A DNA stretch of 32,226 nucleotides from an uncultured Alphaproteobacteria bacterium (GTDB taxonomy: Bacteria; Pseudomonadota; Alphaproteobacteria; Rhizobiales; Ancalomicrobiaceae), in contig CALBKH010000081.1 in NCBI GenBank assembly GCA_937892955.1, positions 1 through 32,226 of the forward strand, in the 5' to 3' direction. Positions 1 through 8,605 of the stretch are shown one piece after another (within the stretch, counting starts at the first letter, position 1; each line of letters begins with the position of its first letter). A model generated the notes under the pieces. That model saw only the letters and a program-made list of their open reading frames with translations. It was not told the DNA's origin and searched no databases. Position numbers and translations under genes: made by a program.

Positions 1-56
1 TCAGTAGACGGTCGTCGAGGGCTATCCGCGCACAGGTCTCCTGATACCATCGGCCG

Positions 57-240
57 TCATCTCTGACCGATGTGCGTCCACTCGCGCGTTCCGATCGAGG
101 TGACGACCTCCGGACTGTCGAAGAGCGTGTGCCAAGCATCGCCGGCGGCGTCGACGATGTCGGCGTAGGTTTCGAAGACGCGGTTGGAGAGCCCGTTCGA
201 GCGCAGGTGCTCCCAAATCTGCTCGACCGGGGTTCGAATC
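57..240 (-). pseudogene. IS630-family transposase, C-terminal remnant
   Basis: Read on the minus strand, this stretch encodes the end of an IS630-type DDE transposase: NPVEQIWEHLRSN, then LSNRVFETYADIVDAAGDAW, then TSIGTREWTHIGQR and a stop at 57-59. The Asn-Pro-Val-Glu motif, the LSNR-(V/I)F segment and the SI-x-(T/L)R-(E/D)W ending are characteristic of this family. The frame is broken: the run of four G at 229-232 has one base too many for NPVEQ to join the upstream codons. No N-terminal two thirds and no catalytic DD region are present upstream. It is therefore a dead fragment. The following 241-497 shows no gene I can support and is less GC-rich than the hut genes. The fragment marks a past insertion next to the reductase gene. 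Confidence 0.7.
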
Positions 241-497
241 GATCAGCGTCATTCTGTCGACGGTCATCGTCATCTTCCTCGTCGGGTTCAGCTTCGCCCG
301 AACCCTACGCGAAGATCGACGATGGCCGCTTTCCGGCGCCCGCTCCTACACCACTCCCCGGGGCGACACCATTCATCTTGAAACAACTCTCGGCTGATTT
401 CTGAGGCCCTCGCGATTCCGTCAGATCGGAAACCGCTCTAGGATTGTTTGATCGCCCGTCGTGCTGTCATGGCGTCATGGAATAGGAGGTTCCGCAA

Positions 498-1802
498 TTG
501 AGGCGCATCTATCTGTCCTTCGCCGGAATTCTGCTCGTCACGCTGGCCCTTTGGGTCACGGCCGAGGCGCCGCTCTGGCTGGGCGGCTCCGGGACTCGCC
601 GCGTAGGCGATGCCATCATGCAAGGTACGGGCGTCCTTGCTGTCGTTTTGATGGCGCTGTCGCTCATCCTAGCGGGGCGGCCCCGTATCGTCGAACCATG
701 GCTGGGCGGTCTGGATAAAATGTTCCGCCTGCACAAGTGGCTGGGCATCGCTAATCTGATCGTGGCTGCCGTCCATTGGCAGGCCTATGGCCTCGTCAGG
801 GGCAGTGATGCGGAAGGGGCGTCGGTCGGCGGAAACTGGGAAGGGCTACTGCCCGATCCGCATGGTCTAGCGGTGGCTTTCGGCGACCAGGCGTGGAAGC
901 TCGTGCTGGTGCTGAGCATTCTGGCGCTGGTCAAACGCTTTCCCTATCGCTGGTTCCTCAAAACGCACTGGCTGTTCGTGCCGACCTATCTGATCCTGGT
1001 CTTTCACGCGGCGGTGCTTCTCGACAGCCGCTACTGGTTGACCCCATTGGGGCCGGTTCTGGCTGTCATTGTCGTGGCGGGCGTGGTGGCCGGTATCATT
1101 CGTCTTCTGCACAGCTTCGCCGTGGTGGATGACCGAGCTATCGGCGAGATCGTCGGCTTGGTCTTCCACGACGCCGTGAAGACGCTTGAGGTCGAGGTGC
1201 AGCTCGACAGTCGCTGGAAGGGACATCAGGCGGGACAGTTCGCCTTCCTGACGGTCGAGGCCGATCACGAGCCGCACCCTTTCACGATCACCAGCGCCTG
1301 GCGCGGCGACGGACGCATTTCCTTTCTCATCAAGGAGCTTGGCGACTACACCAGCGGGCTTGGCGCCCGGCTGAAAGTCGGCGATGCGGTGAAGGTCGAC
1401 GGACCATGGGGAAGGTTTGATTTTGGCGGCGATGCGCCGCGGCAGGTCTGGATCGGCGGCGGCGTGGGCGTCACGCCCTTCATCGCGCGCATGCAGCATC
1501 TGGGCCATGAGACGGACGGTCGCCCGGTCGACTTCTTCTTTTCGACACCCGCCCCTTATCCGCTTGGTGACGATCTGCTGAGTCATGATGCGAAGACGGC
1601 CGGCGTCAAACTGCACCTGCACTACAGCGACAGCGCTGGCTTTCTGACCGTCGAGCATCTCCTGCAAGCCGTACCGCAACTGGCCGAGGCCGATATCTGG
1701 TTCTGCGGGCCGGCCGCATTGGCGACCGCGCTGAAGGATGGGTTCCATCGAATGGGTATCCCCGCCACCCGATTCCATCAGGAGCTGTTCGAGATGCGAT
1801 GA
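498..1802 (+). CDS. Ferric-reductase-like membrane oxidoreductase with FAD/NAD(P) domains
   Basis: A 434-residue protein of the ferric reductase/ferredoxin reductase-like family (COG4097 type). The N-terminal half holds about six hydrophobic segments with heme-ligand-type His in HKWLG (79), AVHW (93), KTHW (157) and LVFH (170). From about residue 215 comes a ferredoxin-NADP reductase module with the FAD motif HPFTITS (260-266), the nucleotide motif GGGVGVTPF (320-328) and WFCGPAAL near 405. It probably moves electrons from cytosolic NAD(P)H through FAD and membrane heme to an acceptor such as Fe(III), Cu(II) or O2; the substrate cannot be read from the sequence. The TTG start is chosen because a perfect AGGAGG lies at 484-489. 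GC content is visibly lower than in the neighbours, and the gene sits between an IS remnant and a truncated reading frame, so horizontal acquisition is likely. Confidence 0.85.
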   Translation: MRRIYLSFAGILLVTLALWVTAEAPLWLGGSGTRRVGDAIMQGTGVLAVVLMALSLILAGRPRIVEPWLGGLDKMFRLHKWLGIANLIVAAVHWQAYGLVRGSDAEGASVGGNWEGLLPDPHGLAVAFGDQAWKLVLVLSILALVKRFPYRWFLKTHWLFVPTYLILVFHAAVLLDSRYWLTPLGPVLAVIVVAGVVAGIIRLLHSFAVVDDRAIGEIVGLVFHDAVKTLEVEVQLDSRWKGHQAGQFAFLTVEADHEPHPFTITSAWRGDGRISFLIKELGDYTSGLGARLKVGDAVKVDGPWGRFDFGGDAPRQVWIGGGVGVTPFIARMQHLGHETDGRPVDFFFSTPAPYPLGDDLLSHDAKTAGVKLHLHYSDSAGFLTVEHLLQAVPQLAEADIWFCGPAALATALKDGFHRMGIPATRFHQELFEMR

Positions 1803-1849
1803 CAGCGAATGCGCCTTTCGGGGAGAGCGAAATAGCCGCCGAATTGGGG

Positions 1850-1945
1850 ATACAGCGGTGGCGAGACATTTTGACGCCGGAGAAGATATCCTCGTTGCAA
1901 GTGGAAGCTCCTGCGGCACCTGCTTTTTATTGGTAAGTCGCGTTG
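1850..1945 (+). pseudogene. Possible Crp/Fnr-type cyclic-nucleotide-domain fragment
   Basis: In the frame containing GTG 1858 the translation reads VARHFDAGEDILVASGSS followed by CGTCFLLVSR. This resembles the first strands of a cNMP-binding (Crp/Fnr sensor) domain: F-x2-G-E-x-I, then a small loop, then the F-x-L-V-S-G type strand. The similarity stops at about 1940, exactly where the converging hutC gene ends, and no rest of the domain or helix-turn-helix follows. A different frame opens at ATG 1799, overlapping the oxidoreductase stop, but it runs only 45 codons. I interpret this as the 5' scrap of a regulator gene once downstream of the reductase, deleted at the junction with the hut cluster. 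The assignment rests on about 30 residues. Confidence 0.35.
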
Positions 1946-2710
1946 TCACCCCGCGCCGGGGGCGATGCCGGCTCGTGACGTGCTCTCCGATCGGAAGCGG
2001 CCGACGAGGCGGCGCTTGTCGCCGGGGTGGACGAGGCGGGCCCAGGTGATCGGCTCGCCGTCGTTCCAGGTGCGGCGCTCGACCACCAGACAGGCGGTTC
2101 CGGTCCGGATCGACAGCAATCGGGCGGTCTCCCGGCTCGCCTCTTCGGCGGAGACGACATGCTCGGCTTCGCTCCACGGCACGGTGCGGACGAGCCAAGC
2201 GCCGGGAGCTTCGCCGGCGAAGGAGGTGTTCGCGGCAGCAGGGACGGCGGTGAGATTGATGAGCCGTTCTTCGATCTGCAGCGCCGAGCCGTCCGAAAAG
2301 TGGCGCACCAACAGGCGCAATACCGGCGTCGGTTCGTCGAGGCCGAGGCCGGCGGCGCGCGGGTCGTCGGCGTCGAGCGTCTCGCTGGCGAGGATCTCGA
2401 AGGAATAGGCGCCGCCGAGCCGTTCGACTTCGGCGCCGATGTCCCAGATCTCGAGCAGGGGCCGTTCCGGCGGGCGTTCGGCGACCACGGTTCCGGCGCG
2501 GCGCTTGCGGGTGATCCGCCCCTCGGCGGCGAGGTCCCTCAGTGCTCGGTGTACGGTCATGCGCGCGGCACCGTAGCGCTCCATGATCTCGATCTCCTTC
2601 GGGATCTTGGTGCCGGGCGGCCAGGTGCCGTCGTTCATCGGCCGGATCAGCGCCCGCCGGATCTGTTGCCACAGCGGCCCCTGGCCATCGAGGTCTTCGA
2701 GGTCGCTCAT
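1946..2710 (-). CDS. hutC: Histidine utilization repressor HutC (GntR family)
   Basis: A 254-residue regulator of the GntR/HutC subfamily. Residues about 10-78 form the winged helix-turn-helix with typical words PLWQQIRRALI, GTWPPGTKIPKE and ERYGAARMTVHRAL. The remainder is a UTRA effector domain (VFQIEERLINL-like region, seen here as LQIEERLINLTAVPAAANTSF, then a late TWARLVHPGDKRRLVGRF-like end). In hut systems urocanate binding to this domain releases the protein from DNA. It lies downstream of hutU on the same strand, 258 bp away, with a probable operator (2858-2869) in that gap, so it is likely expressed from its own autoregulated promoter in addition to any read-through. GGGGAA precedes the ATG. 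Its 3' end coincides with the boundary to the lower-GC segment on the left. Confidence 0.93.
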   Translation of the reverse strand: MSDLEDLDGQGPLWQQIRRALIRPMNDGTWPPGTKIPKEIEIMERYGAARMTVHRALRDLAAEGRITRKRRAGTVVAERPPERPLLEIWDIGAEVERLGGAYSFEILASETLDADDPRAAGLGLDEPTPVLRLLVRHFSDGSALQIEERLINLTAVPAAANTSFAGEAPGAWLVRTVPWSEAEHVVSAEEASRETARLLSIRTGTACLVVERRTWNDGEPITWARLVHPGDKRRLVGRFRSESTSRAGIAPGAG

Positions 2711-2857
2711 CGTTCCCCGCGGTATCAGTGCGCGATCCGGACTCTCCGCCGCCCGTCATCCCGGAGGCCGACGGTGCCGACCCACCCGGCCTCTGTGGGT
2801 CCGACGTCGTTCCCGGGCCGCGGGCCACATCCGCGCAGGTACCGCCGTCGGCCCGAT

Positions 2858-2869
2858 ATGTCTACGCAT
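2858..2869. promoter_or_regulatory. Putative HutC operator upstream of hutC
   Basis: The sequence ATGTCTACGCAT is an imperfect palindrome that shares ATGTCTA with the better site at 8606-8617. It carries GT-N-TA as in the GT-N-TA-N-AC core of HutC-subfamily operators, with one departure in the second half (GC for AC). Its location about 150 bp before the hutC start is consistent with autoregulation. Confidence 0.5.
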
Positions 2870-2968
2870 GAGATGGTCGCATCTCACAAGGGGGGCGGGA
2901 CCTCGCGACGGGATGGTGGGCCGTGAGGCGCCGAAGCGGCGGTGGCGCGGCCGCGGTGGCGCCGCCGC

Positions 2969-4636
2969 TCAGCCGAGAATACCCGGCAGGTCGAGGCCCT
3001 GCTTCTCCGCCCAGTCGCGGGCGATGTCGTAGCCGGCATCGGCATGGCGCATGACTCCGGTCGCCGGGTCGTTCCACAGGACGCGCGTGAGCCGTTGCGC
3101 CGCCGCGTCGGTACCGTCGGCGACGATGACCATACCGGCGTGCTGCGAGAAGCCCATGCCGACGCCGCCGCCGTGGTGGAGCGACACCCAGGTGGCGCCC
3201 GAGGCGCAGTTGAGGAGGGCGTTGAGGAGCGGCCAGTCGGAGACGGCGTCGGAGCCGTCCAACATCGCTTCGGTCTCGCGGTTGGGCGAGGCGACCGAGC
3301 CCGAATCGAGATGATCGCGGCCGATGACGATCGGCGCCTTCAGTTCGCCTTTCGCCACCATCTCGTTGAAGGCGAGGCCGAGACGATGGCGATCACCGAG
3401 GCCGACCCAACAGATGCGCGCCGGCAGGCCCTGGAAGTGAATGCGCTCGGCCGCCATGTCGAGCCAGGTGTGGAGGTGCGGATCGTTCGGGATCAACTCT
3501 TTCACCTTGGCGTCGGTCTTGGCGATGTCCTCCGGGTCGCCGGACAGCGCCGCCCAGCGGAACGGGCCGATGCCGCGGCAGAACAACGGGCGGATATAGG
3601 CCGGCACGAAGCCGGGGAAGTCGAAGGCTTGCGCGACGCCCTCTTCCAGCGCCATCTGGCGGATGTTGTTGCCGTAGTCGGTCACCGGCACGCCGTCGTG
3701 CCACCACTCCAACATCGCCTTCACGTGGGTGGCCATCGAGGCGCGGGCTGCCTTCTCCACCGACTTCGGATCGCTCTCGCGCTCGGTCTCCCACTCGGCC
3801 AGCGTCCAGCCGGCCGGCAGGTAGCCGTTGATCGGATCGTGGGCCGAGGTCTGGTCGGTAACGAGATCGGGGCGGATGCCGCAGCGACGCATCTCCGGCA
3901 GGATCTCGGCGCAGTTGCCGAGGAGGCCGACGGAGATCGGACGGCCGTCCTTCAGTGACGCTTCGATCATCGCTACGCCCTCGTCGAGGGTGTCGGCGCG
4001 GGCGTCGAGGTAGCCGGTGCGGAGCCGGAAATCGATGCTCGACGGCCGGCATTCGATCGCGAGACAGGACGCGCCGGCCATGGTGGCGGCGAGTGGCTGG
4101 GCGCCGCCCATGCCGCCGAGACCGCCGGTGAGAATCCATCTGCCCTTCCACGAGCCGTCGTAGTGGCGGCGTCCCGCCTCGACGAAGGTTTCGTAGGTGC
4201 CCTGCACGATGCCCTGGCTGCCGATGTAGATCCACGACCCGGCGGTCATCTGGCCGTACATCATCAGCCCCTTGCGATCGAGCTCGTGGAACTTCTCCCA
4301 AGTGGCCCAATGGGGGACGAGGTTGGAATTGGCGATGAGGACGCGCGGCGCGTCGGCATGGGTGCGGAAGACGCCGACCGGCTTGCCCGACTGGACCACC
4401 AGGGTCTCGTCGTCCTTCAGCCGCTTCAGGGTGGCGACGATGCGGTCGAAGCTCTCCCAGTCGCGCGCCGCCCGGCCGATGCCGCCGTAGACCACCAACT
4501 CGGACGGCCGCTCGGCGACGTCCGGGTCGAGGTTGTTCATCAACATGCGCATGGCGGCCTCGGTGAGCCAGCTCTGCGCGGTGATCTCCGCACCGCGCGG
4601 GGCGCGAACGATACGGTCGTTGTCGATGCGGGTCAT
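2969..4636 (-). CDS. hutU: Urocanate hydratase
   Basis: A 555-residue full-length urocanase, the second enzyme of histidine breakdown, which adds water to urocanate to give 4-imidazolone-5-propionate using tightly bound NAD+ as an electrophile. The N-terminal MRMLMNNLDPDVAE and the glycine-rich NAD site GGLGGMGG (about 171-178) are present, as is the active-site Cys in LPARICWVGLGDR (Cys409, matching the conserved Cys410 of the Pseudomonas enzyme). The C-terminal segment HHGGGVGMGFSQHAGMV is also typical. The enzyme is cytosolic. It lies downstream of hutG, separated by 318 bp that contain an inverted repeat element rather than by the tight coupling seen among hutI, hutH and hutG. It may therefore rely on read-through from the hutI promoter or on an unseen promoter in that gap. 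Confidence 0.98.
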   Translation of the reverse strand: MTRIDNDRIVRAPRGAEITAQSWLTEAAMRMLMNNLDPDVAERPSELVVYGGIGRAARDWESFDRIVATLKRLKDDETLVVQSGKPVGVFRTHADAPRVLIANSNLVPHWATWEKFHELDRKGLMMYGQMTAGSWIYIGSQGIVQGTYETFVEAGRRHYDGSWKGRWILTGGLGGMGGAQPLAATMAGASCLAIECRPSSIDFRLRTGYLDARADTLDEGVAMIEASLKDGRPISVGLLGNCAEILPEMRRCGIRPDLVTDQTSAHDPINGYLPAGWTLAEWETERESDPKSVEKAARASMATHVKAMLEWWHDGVPVTDYGNNIRQMALEEGVAQAFDFPGFVPAYIRPLFCRGIGPFRWAALSGDPEDIAKTDAKVKELIPNDPHLHTWLDMAAERIHFQGLPARICWVGLGDRHRLGLAFNEMVAKGELKAPIVIGRDHLDSGSVASPNRETEAMLDGSDAVSDWPLLNALLNCASGATWVSLHHGGGVGMGFSQHAGMVIVADGTDAAAQRLTRVLWNDPATGVMRHADAGYDIARDWAEKQGLDLPGILG

Positions 4637-4703
4637 GGGGCGGTTCCTCGGGTGAGTTCGTGTCGTCGTGATTTCGGAGAGCTGCGGTGGGCGGAAACGT
4701 CCA

Positions 4704-4921
4704 GCCCCCCTCCCTGGCCCTCCCCCTCGAGGGGGGAGGGAATGGTCGTGGATCTCGCGATCGCCCCTCTCGGGCGGTGCCCGCTCCGAAGCGCGAGCCG
4801 ATGAAGACGTAGACCTCCCCGCCTGAGTCCCCGCTTCCCTCCGGCCGGAGCCGGAGCTGGGAACCGAGACCTCGCCTCCTGCGTCCCCTCCCCCCTCGAG
4901 GGGGAGGGACAGGGAGGGGGC
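4704..4921. repeat. Pair of inverted CTCGAG-centred palindromic repeats between hutG and hutU
   Basis: Two copies of a 36-37 bp GC-rich repeat lie in opposite orientation at 4704-4740 and 4886-4921. Read in the same sense they are identical except for one extra C and one G/T difference. Each contains a CCCTCCCCC-TCGA-GGGGGGAGGG palindrome with CTCGAG at its centre. The 145 bp between them show no gene. This is the architecture of a REP doublet (REPIN-like): two palindromes facing each other, able to fold into one long RNA or DNA hairpin. The whole intergenic space 4637-4954 contains nothing else I can recognise. Confidence 0.7.
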
Positions 4922-4954
4922 AACTGCGCCGGCGGCGGTTGCCGGCTTCGCGCC

Positions 4955-5770
4955 TCACCCCGCCGCGAAGGCCAGCGCGCCCTCGAGCGTGGTCTTCAGC
5001 ACGGCGGCGAGCGGGGCGGCGGAGTCAGGATCCCAGGCCGGTGGCCAGTTGGTCTCGTCGATCTTCGCCGGTTCGTGCAGATAGCCGCGCATGGCCAGTT
5101 CCATCTGGACGGCATGGATGCCGGTCTCCGGACGGCCGTAACGGCGGGTGATCCAGCCGCCCTTGAAGCGACCGTCGACGACATGGCCGAGACTGCTCGT
5201 CGCACAGGGCGCGGCGATCGCCGCGACGAGCGCCGGATCGCAGGCGGCGCCCGAGTTGGTGCCGATGGCGAACTGCGGCAGTCGTCCGTCGAAGAGGCGG
5301 GGAATCGCCGAGCGGATGGAGTGGCAGTCGTAGACCACCACGCGGGAATGGATCGCCCGGAGCCGGGCGATCTCGGCGGCGAGGGTGTCGTGGAAGGGTA
5401 CGAACCAGTGGTCGCGACGTTCGGCGACCTCGCCGGCGCCGGGTTCGCAGCCCGGGCGATGGAGTTCTTCGCCGTCGAATGTTTCGCACGGGCAGAGACC
5501 GGTGGTCGCCTGCCCGGGATAGAGCGAGGCGCCGGAGGGGTCCCGATTGAGATCGATCACCGAACGCGAAACGGTCGAGCGCACGAAGGTGGCACCGAGC
5601 CCACGGGCGAAATCGTAGAGATGTTCGACGTGCCAATCGGTGTCGCGACGGGCGAGCCAGGGTGAGACGAAGCGATCGTCGAGACCGACGAGATCGGTGC
5701 CGGTGTGCGGGAAGCTCAGGATCAGCGGTGCGTCACCGCGCACGACGCGGAGGACGTCGGGGCCGTTCAT
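4955..5770 (-). CDS. hutG: N-formylglutamate deformylase
   Basis: A 271-residue member of the N-formylglutamate amidohydrolase family, which hydrolyses N-formyl-L-glutamate to glutamate and formate as the last step of the pathway. Landmarks include PLILSFPHTGTDL near the start, DTDWHVEHLYDFARGLGAT, VIDLNRDPSG, the QATTGLCPCETFDG region and VVYDCHSIRS. His, Asp and Glu in these segments are the likely metal ligands. This enzyme type goes with HutF rather than with the formiminoglutamase (arginase-fold) route, and hutF is present in the window. Its ATG overlaps the hutH stop by ATGA (5767-5770), indicating translational coupling within hutI-hutH-hutG. Confidence 0.95.
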   Translation of the reverse strand: MNGPDVLRVVRGDAPLILSFPHTGTDLVGLDDRFVSPWLARRDTDWHVEHLYDFARGLGATFVRSTVSRSVIDLNRDPSGASLYPGQATTGLCPCETFDGEELHRPGCEPGAGEVAERRDHWFVPFHDTLAAEIARLRAIHSRVVVYDCHSIRSAIPRLFDGRLPQFAIGTNSGAACDPALVAAIAAPCATSSLGHVVDGRFKGGWITRRYGRPETGIHAVQMELAMRGYLHEPAKIDETNWPPAWDPDSAAPLAAVLKTTLEGALAFAAG

Positions 5771-7314
5771 GCCGTCCCCTCCAGATCGGGCAGCGCGACC
5801 GGCGCCACCGCCGCCTCGATCTCGCCGGCGAGGATCATGTCGGCCACCGCCGCGATGTCGGGGGCGAAGAAGCGATCGTCGTCGAGTGCCGGCACACGGG
5901 CGCGGATCGCCGCGCGCACCCGCTCCAGCGCCGGGCTCGACGCGAGCGGTGCGTGGAAGTCACAACCCTGCGCCGCGGCGAGGAGTTCGATCGCCGCCAC
6001 GTGGGCGACGTTGCGCACCATGCGATGGAGGCGGTAGGCGCCGTGCGCCGCCATCGAGACGTGGTCCTCCTGATTGGCGGAGGTCGGGATCGAATCGACG
6101 CTCGCCGGATGGGCCATCTGCTTGTTCTCGGAGACGAGCGCGGCGGCGGTCACCTGCGGAATCATGAAGCCGGAGTTGAGCCCGGGGCGCGGCGTCAGGA
6201 AGGCCGGCAGGCGGGAGAGCGACGGGTCGACCAGCAGCGAGATCCGCCGCTCGGCGATCGAGCCGATCTCGCACAACGCCAGCGCGGTGATGTCGGCGGC
6301 GAAGGCGACAGGTTCGGCGTGGAAATTGCCGCCGGAGATCGCTTCCGGCTCGGCACCCTCCTCGTGGAAGATCAGCGGGTTGTCGGTGACGCCGTCGGCC
6401 TCGCGGGCGAGGGTGGCGGCGACCGAGCGCAGGATGTCGAGGGCGGCGCCCATCACCTGCGGCTGGCAGCGCAGGCAGTAGGGGTCCTGGATGCGGTCGT
6501 CGTCGCGGCTGTGGCTGGCACGGATGGCGCTGCCGGCCATCAGCTCGCGCAGGGCCGAGGCGGTCTCGATCTGGCCGGGATGGCGGCGCAGGCGCTGGAT
6601 ACGCGGATCGAACGGCCCGTCCGAACCCTTGGCGGCGTCGGTGGTGAGGGCACCGGCGACGAGCGCGGTGCGGAACAGCCGCTCGGTGGCGAAGAGGGCG
6701 TGAAGCGCGTTGGCGGTGGAGAACTGGGTGCCGTTGAGCAGCGCCAGACCTTCCTTGGCGCCGAGGACGACCGGTGCGAGGCCGGCGCGCGCCAGCGCTG
6801 CGGCGGCGCTCATGCGCTCGCCGCGGAAGAAGGCCTCGCCGACGCCGATCATCGTCGTGGTCATGTGGGAGAGCGGCGCGAGATCGCCGGAGGCGCCGAC
6901 CGAACCCTGCGCCGGGACGAGCGGGACGACGTCGCGGGCCAGCATCGCCTCGAGGAGGCGGGCGGTGGCGACGCGCACGCCCGAGGCGCCCTGGCCGAGG
7001 TTGGCGAGCTTCAGAGCCATCATCAGCCGGACGATCGCCGGATCGAGCGGTTCGCCGACACCGGAGGCGTGAGAGACGACGAGATTGTGCTGCAGCTTCT
7101 CGAGGTCGGCGTCGTCGATGCGGACCGAGGCGAGTTTGCCGAAGCCGGTGTTGATGCCGTAGACCGGCGCCCCCTTCGCGACGATGGCGGCGACGGCCGC
7201 GGCACCGGCGGCGATGGCCGCCTCGGCGCTCGGATCGAGGCGGACCGAAGCGCCGCGGGCGATGGCGCGCCAATGGGCGAGAGGGGTGTCACCGGGGGTG
7301 AGGATCACGGTCAT
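5767..7314 (-). CDS. hutH: Histidine ammonia-lyase
   Basis: A 515-residue enzyme that deaminates L-histidine non-oxidatively to urocanate and ammonia, the entry step of the pathway. The Ala-Ser-Gly triad that cyclises to the MIO cofactor is at 141-143 in GSVGASGDLAPLSH. The catalytic Tyr lies in YGINTGFGKL (about 52), and other typical segments are KEGLALLNGTQ, RIQDPYCLRCQPQVMG, and the SIPTSANQEDHVSM block. The same frame stays open far upstream, but the start is placed at ATG 7314 because translation from there gives the family's normal N-terminus and length. This ATG overlaps the hutI stop by four bases (7311-7314). The next gene, hutG, is joined by the same ATGA arrangement. Confidence 0.98.
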   Translation of the reverse strand: MTVILTPGDTPLAHWRAIARGASVRLDPSAEAAIAAGAAAVAAIVAKGAPVYGINTGFGKLASVRIDDADLEKLQHNLVVSHASGVGEPLDPAIVRLMMALKLANLGQGASGVRVATARLLEAMLARDVVPLVPAQGSVGASGDLAPLSHMTTTMIGVGEAFFRGERMSAAAALARAGLAPVVLGAKEGLALLNGTQFSTANALHALFATERLFRTALVAGALTTDAAKGSDGPFDPRIQRLRRHPGQIETASALRELMAGSAIRASHSRDDDRIQDPYCLRCQPQVMGAALDILRSVAATLAREADGVTDNPLIFHEEGAEPEAISGGNFHAEPVAFAADITALALCEIGSIAERRISLLVDPSLSRLPAFLTPRPGLNSGFMIPQVTAAALVSENKQMAHPASVDSIPTSANQEDHVSMAAHGAYRLHRMVRNVAHVAAIELLAAAQGCDFHAPLASSPALERVRAAIRARVPALDDDRFFAPDIAAVADMILAGEIEAAVAPVALPDLEGTA

Positions 7315-8528
7315 GCGGTCCGTCCGTTGCGAATGCGGGCGTGGAGGGGCTGGGCGCCGAGGCCTTCGACGAGTTCGGCGAGGGTCTGGACCGACCAGAT
7401 CGCCAGATCGCAGGCCTTGGCGACCTCGAGCGTGCCGATCTCGGCCTCGCGCCCCAGCGCCCGGGCGGCATTGCGGGTGACGCCGGCGAGGCACTCGTCG
7501 ACGGTGAGGCCGAAGCGCACCGCGGCGAAATTCATCGCCAGCAGCAGCGAGGTCATCGGCGAGGTGCCGGGGTTGCAGTCGGTCGAGACCGCCATCGCCA
7601 TACCGTGGGCGCGGAAGGCGTCGATCGGCGGCAGGCGCGTTTCGCGCAGCATGTGGAAGGCGCCGGGCAGCAGCACCGCCACGGTGCCGGCTCGCGCCAT
7701 CGCCGCGACACCGGCCTCGTCGGTCCATTCGAGATGGTCGGCCGAAAGCGCCGTGAAACCGGCGGCGAGCGCCGCGCCGCCGAGGTTCGACAGCTGATCG
7801 GCGTGGAGCTTCACCGGCAGGCCGAGATCGCGTGCCGCGGCGAAGACCCGTGCCACTTGATCGGGCGAGAAGGCGATTTCCTCGCAGAAGGCGTCGGCGG
7901 CGTCGACCAGACCCTCGCCGGCGAGCACCGGCAGCATGGCGAGGACGGCATCGATGTGGGCGTCGCGATCGCCGTTCGCTTCGGGCGGCAGGGCGTGAGC
8001 GCCGAGGAAAGTGGTGACGACGGCGATGTCGCGGTCGACGCCGAGGCGGCGGGCGGCAGCGAGCATGCGGCGTTCGGAGGCGAGGTCGAGGCCGTAACCC
8101 GACTTGATCTCGACCGTGGTGACGCCGTCGGCGATCAGCCGGTCGAGACGCGGCAGGCTCGCTCGCACCAGCTCGTCGACATGAGCCGCGCGGGTGGCGC
8201 GGACCGTGGCGGCGATGCCGCCGCCGGCGGCGGCGATGTCGGCGTAGGTCGCGCCGGCGAGACGCGCCTCGAACTCGCCGGCGCGATTGCCGGCGTGGAC
8301 GAGATGGGTGTGGCAATCGATCAGGCCGGGGGTGATCCAGCGCCCATCGCAGCGCACCACTTCGCCGGCGACGATGTCACCGGGCAGATCGCGGCGCGGG
8401 CCGACCCAGGCGATCCGACCGTCCTTCGCCGCCACCGCGCCGTCGTCGATACGGCCGACGCCCGGCCGTCCCGCCGCCAGGGTGGCGAGGCGGGCGTCGG
8501 TCCACAAGGTGTCGACGGCGAAGGTCAT
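7311..8528 (-). CDS. hutI: Imidazolonepropionase
   Basis: A 405-residue amidohydrolase-superfamily enzyme that opens the imidazolone ring of 4-imidazolone-5-propionate to N-formimidoyl-L-glutamate. The metal-binding pair DCHTHLVHAG (His73, His75), the KSGYGLDL segment (about 142-149), KLHADQ (His242) and the STDCNPGTSP block with the metal/catalytic Asp317 are all present. It is the first gene of the minus-strand hut operon. Its start faces hutF across a 117-bp divergent region that holds the best HutC-type operator in the window (8606-8617). A GGAGAC precedes the ATG on the coding strand. Confidence 0.97.
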   Translation of the reverse strand: MTFAVDTLWTDARLATLAAGRPGVGRIDDGAVAAKDGRIAWVGPRRDLPGDIVAGEVVRCDGRWITPGLIDCHTHLVHAGNRAGEFEARLAGATYADIAAAGGGIAATVRATRAAHVDELVRASLPRLDRLIADGVTTVEIKSGYGLDLASERRMLAAARRLGVDRDIAVVTTFLGAHALPPEANGDRDAHIDAVLAMLPVLAGEGLVDAADAFCEEIAFSPDQVARVFAAARDLGLPVKLHADQLSNLGGAALAAGFTALSADHLEWTDEAGVAAMARAGTVAVLLPGAFHMLRETRLPPIDAFRAHGMAMAVSTDCNPGTSPMTSLLLAMNFAAVRFGLTVDECLAGVTRNAARALGREAEIGTLEVAKACDLAIWSVQTLAELVEGLGAQPLHARIRNGRTA

Positions 8529-8605
8529 GCGACGGGGTCTCCGGCACGTACGGAGGATCGAATTCGATGGAACGGACCTTGTGCGAACTCCGACGGGCTG
8601 TCAAT

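Noticed and set aside
449..462. TTGAT-like sequence before the reductase gene considered as an FNR box
   Set aside because: Only one half-site fits; the second half (CGTCG) does not match RTCAA.
867..2828. A 653-codon minus-strand open frame across the reductase and hutC
   Set aside because: Its translation is Arg/Pro-rich without motifs and lies in a different frame from HutC; it is a GC shadow.
7315..8316. Possible long N-terminal extension of HutH
   Set aside because: The extra codons are an out-of-frame reading of hutI; ATG 7314 gives the normal 515-residue enzyme with the MIO triad at 141-143.
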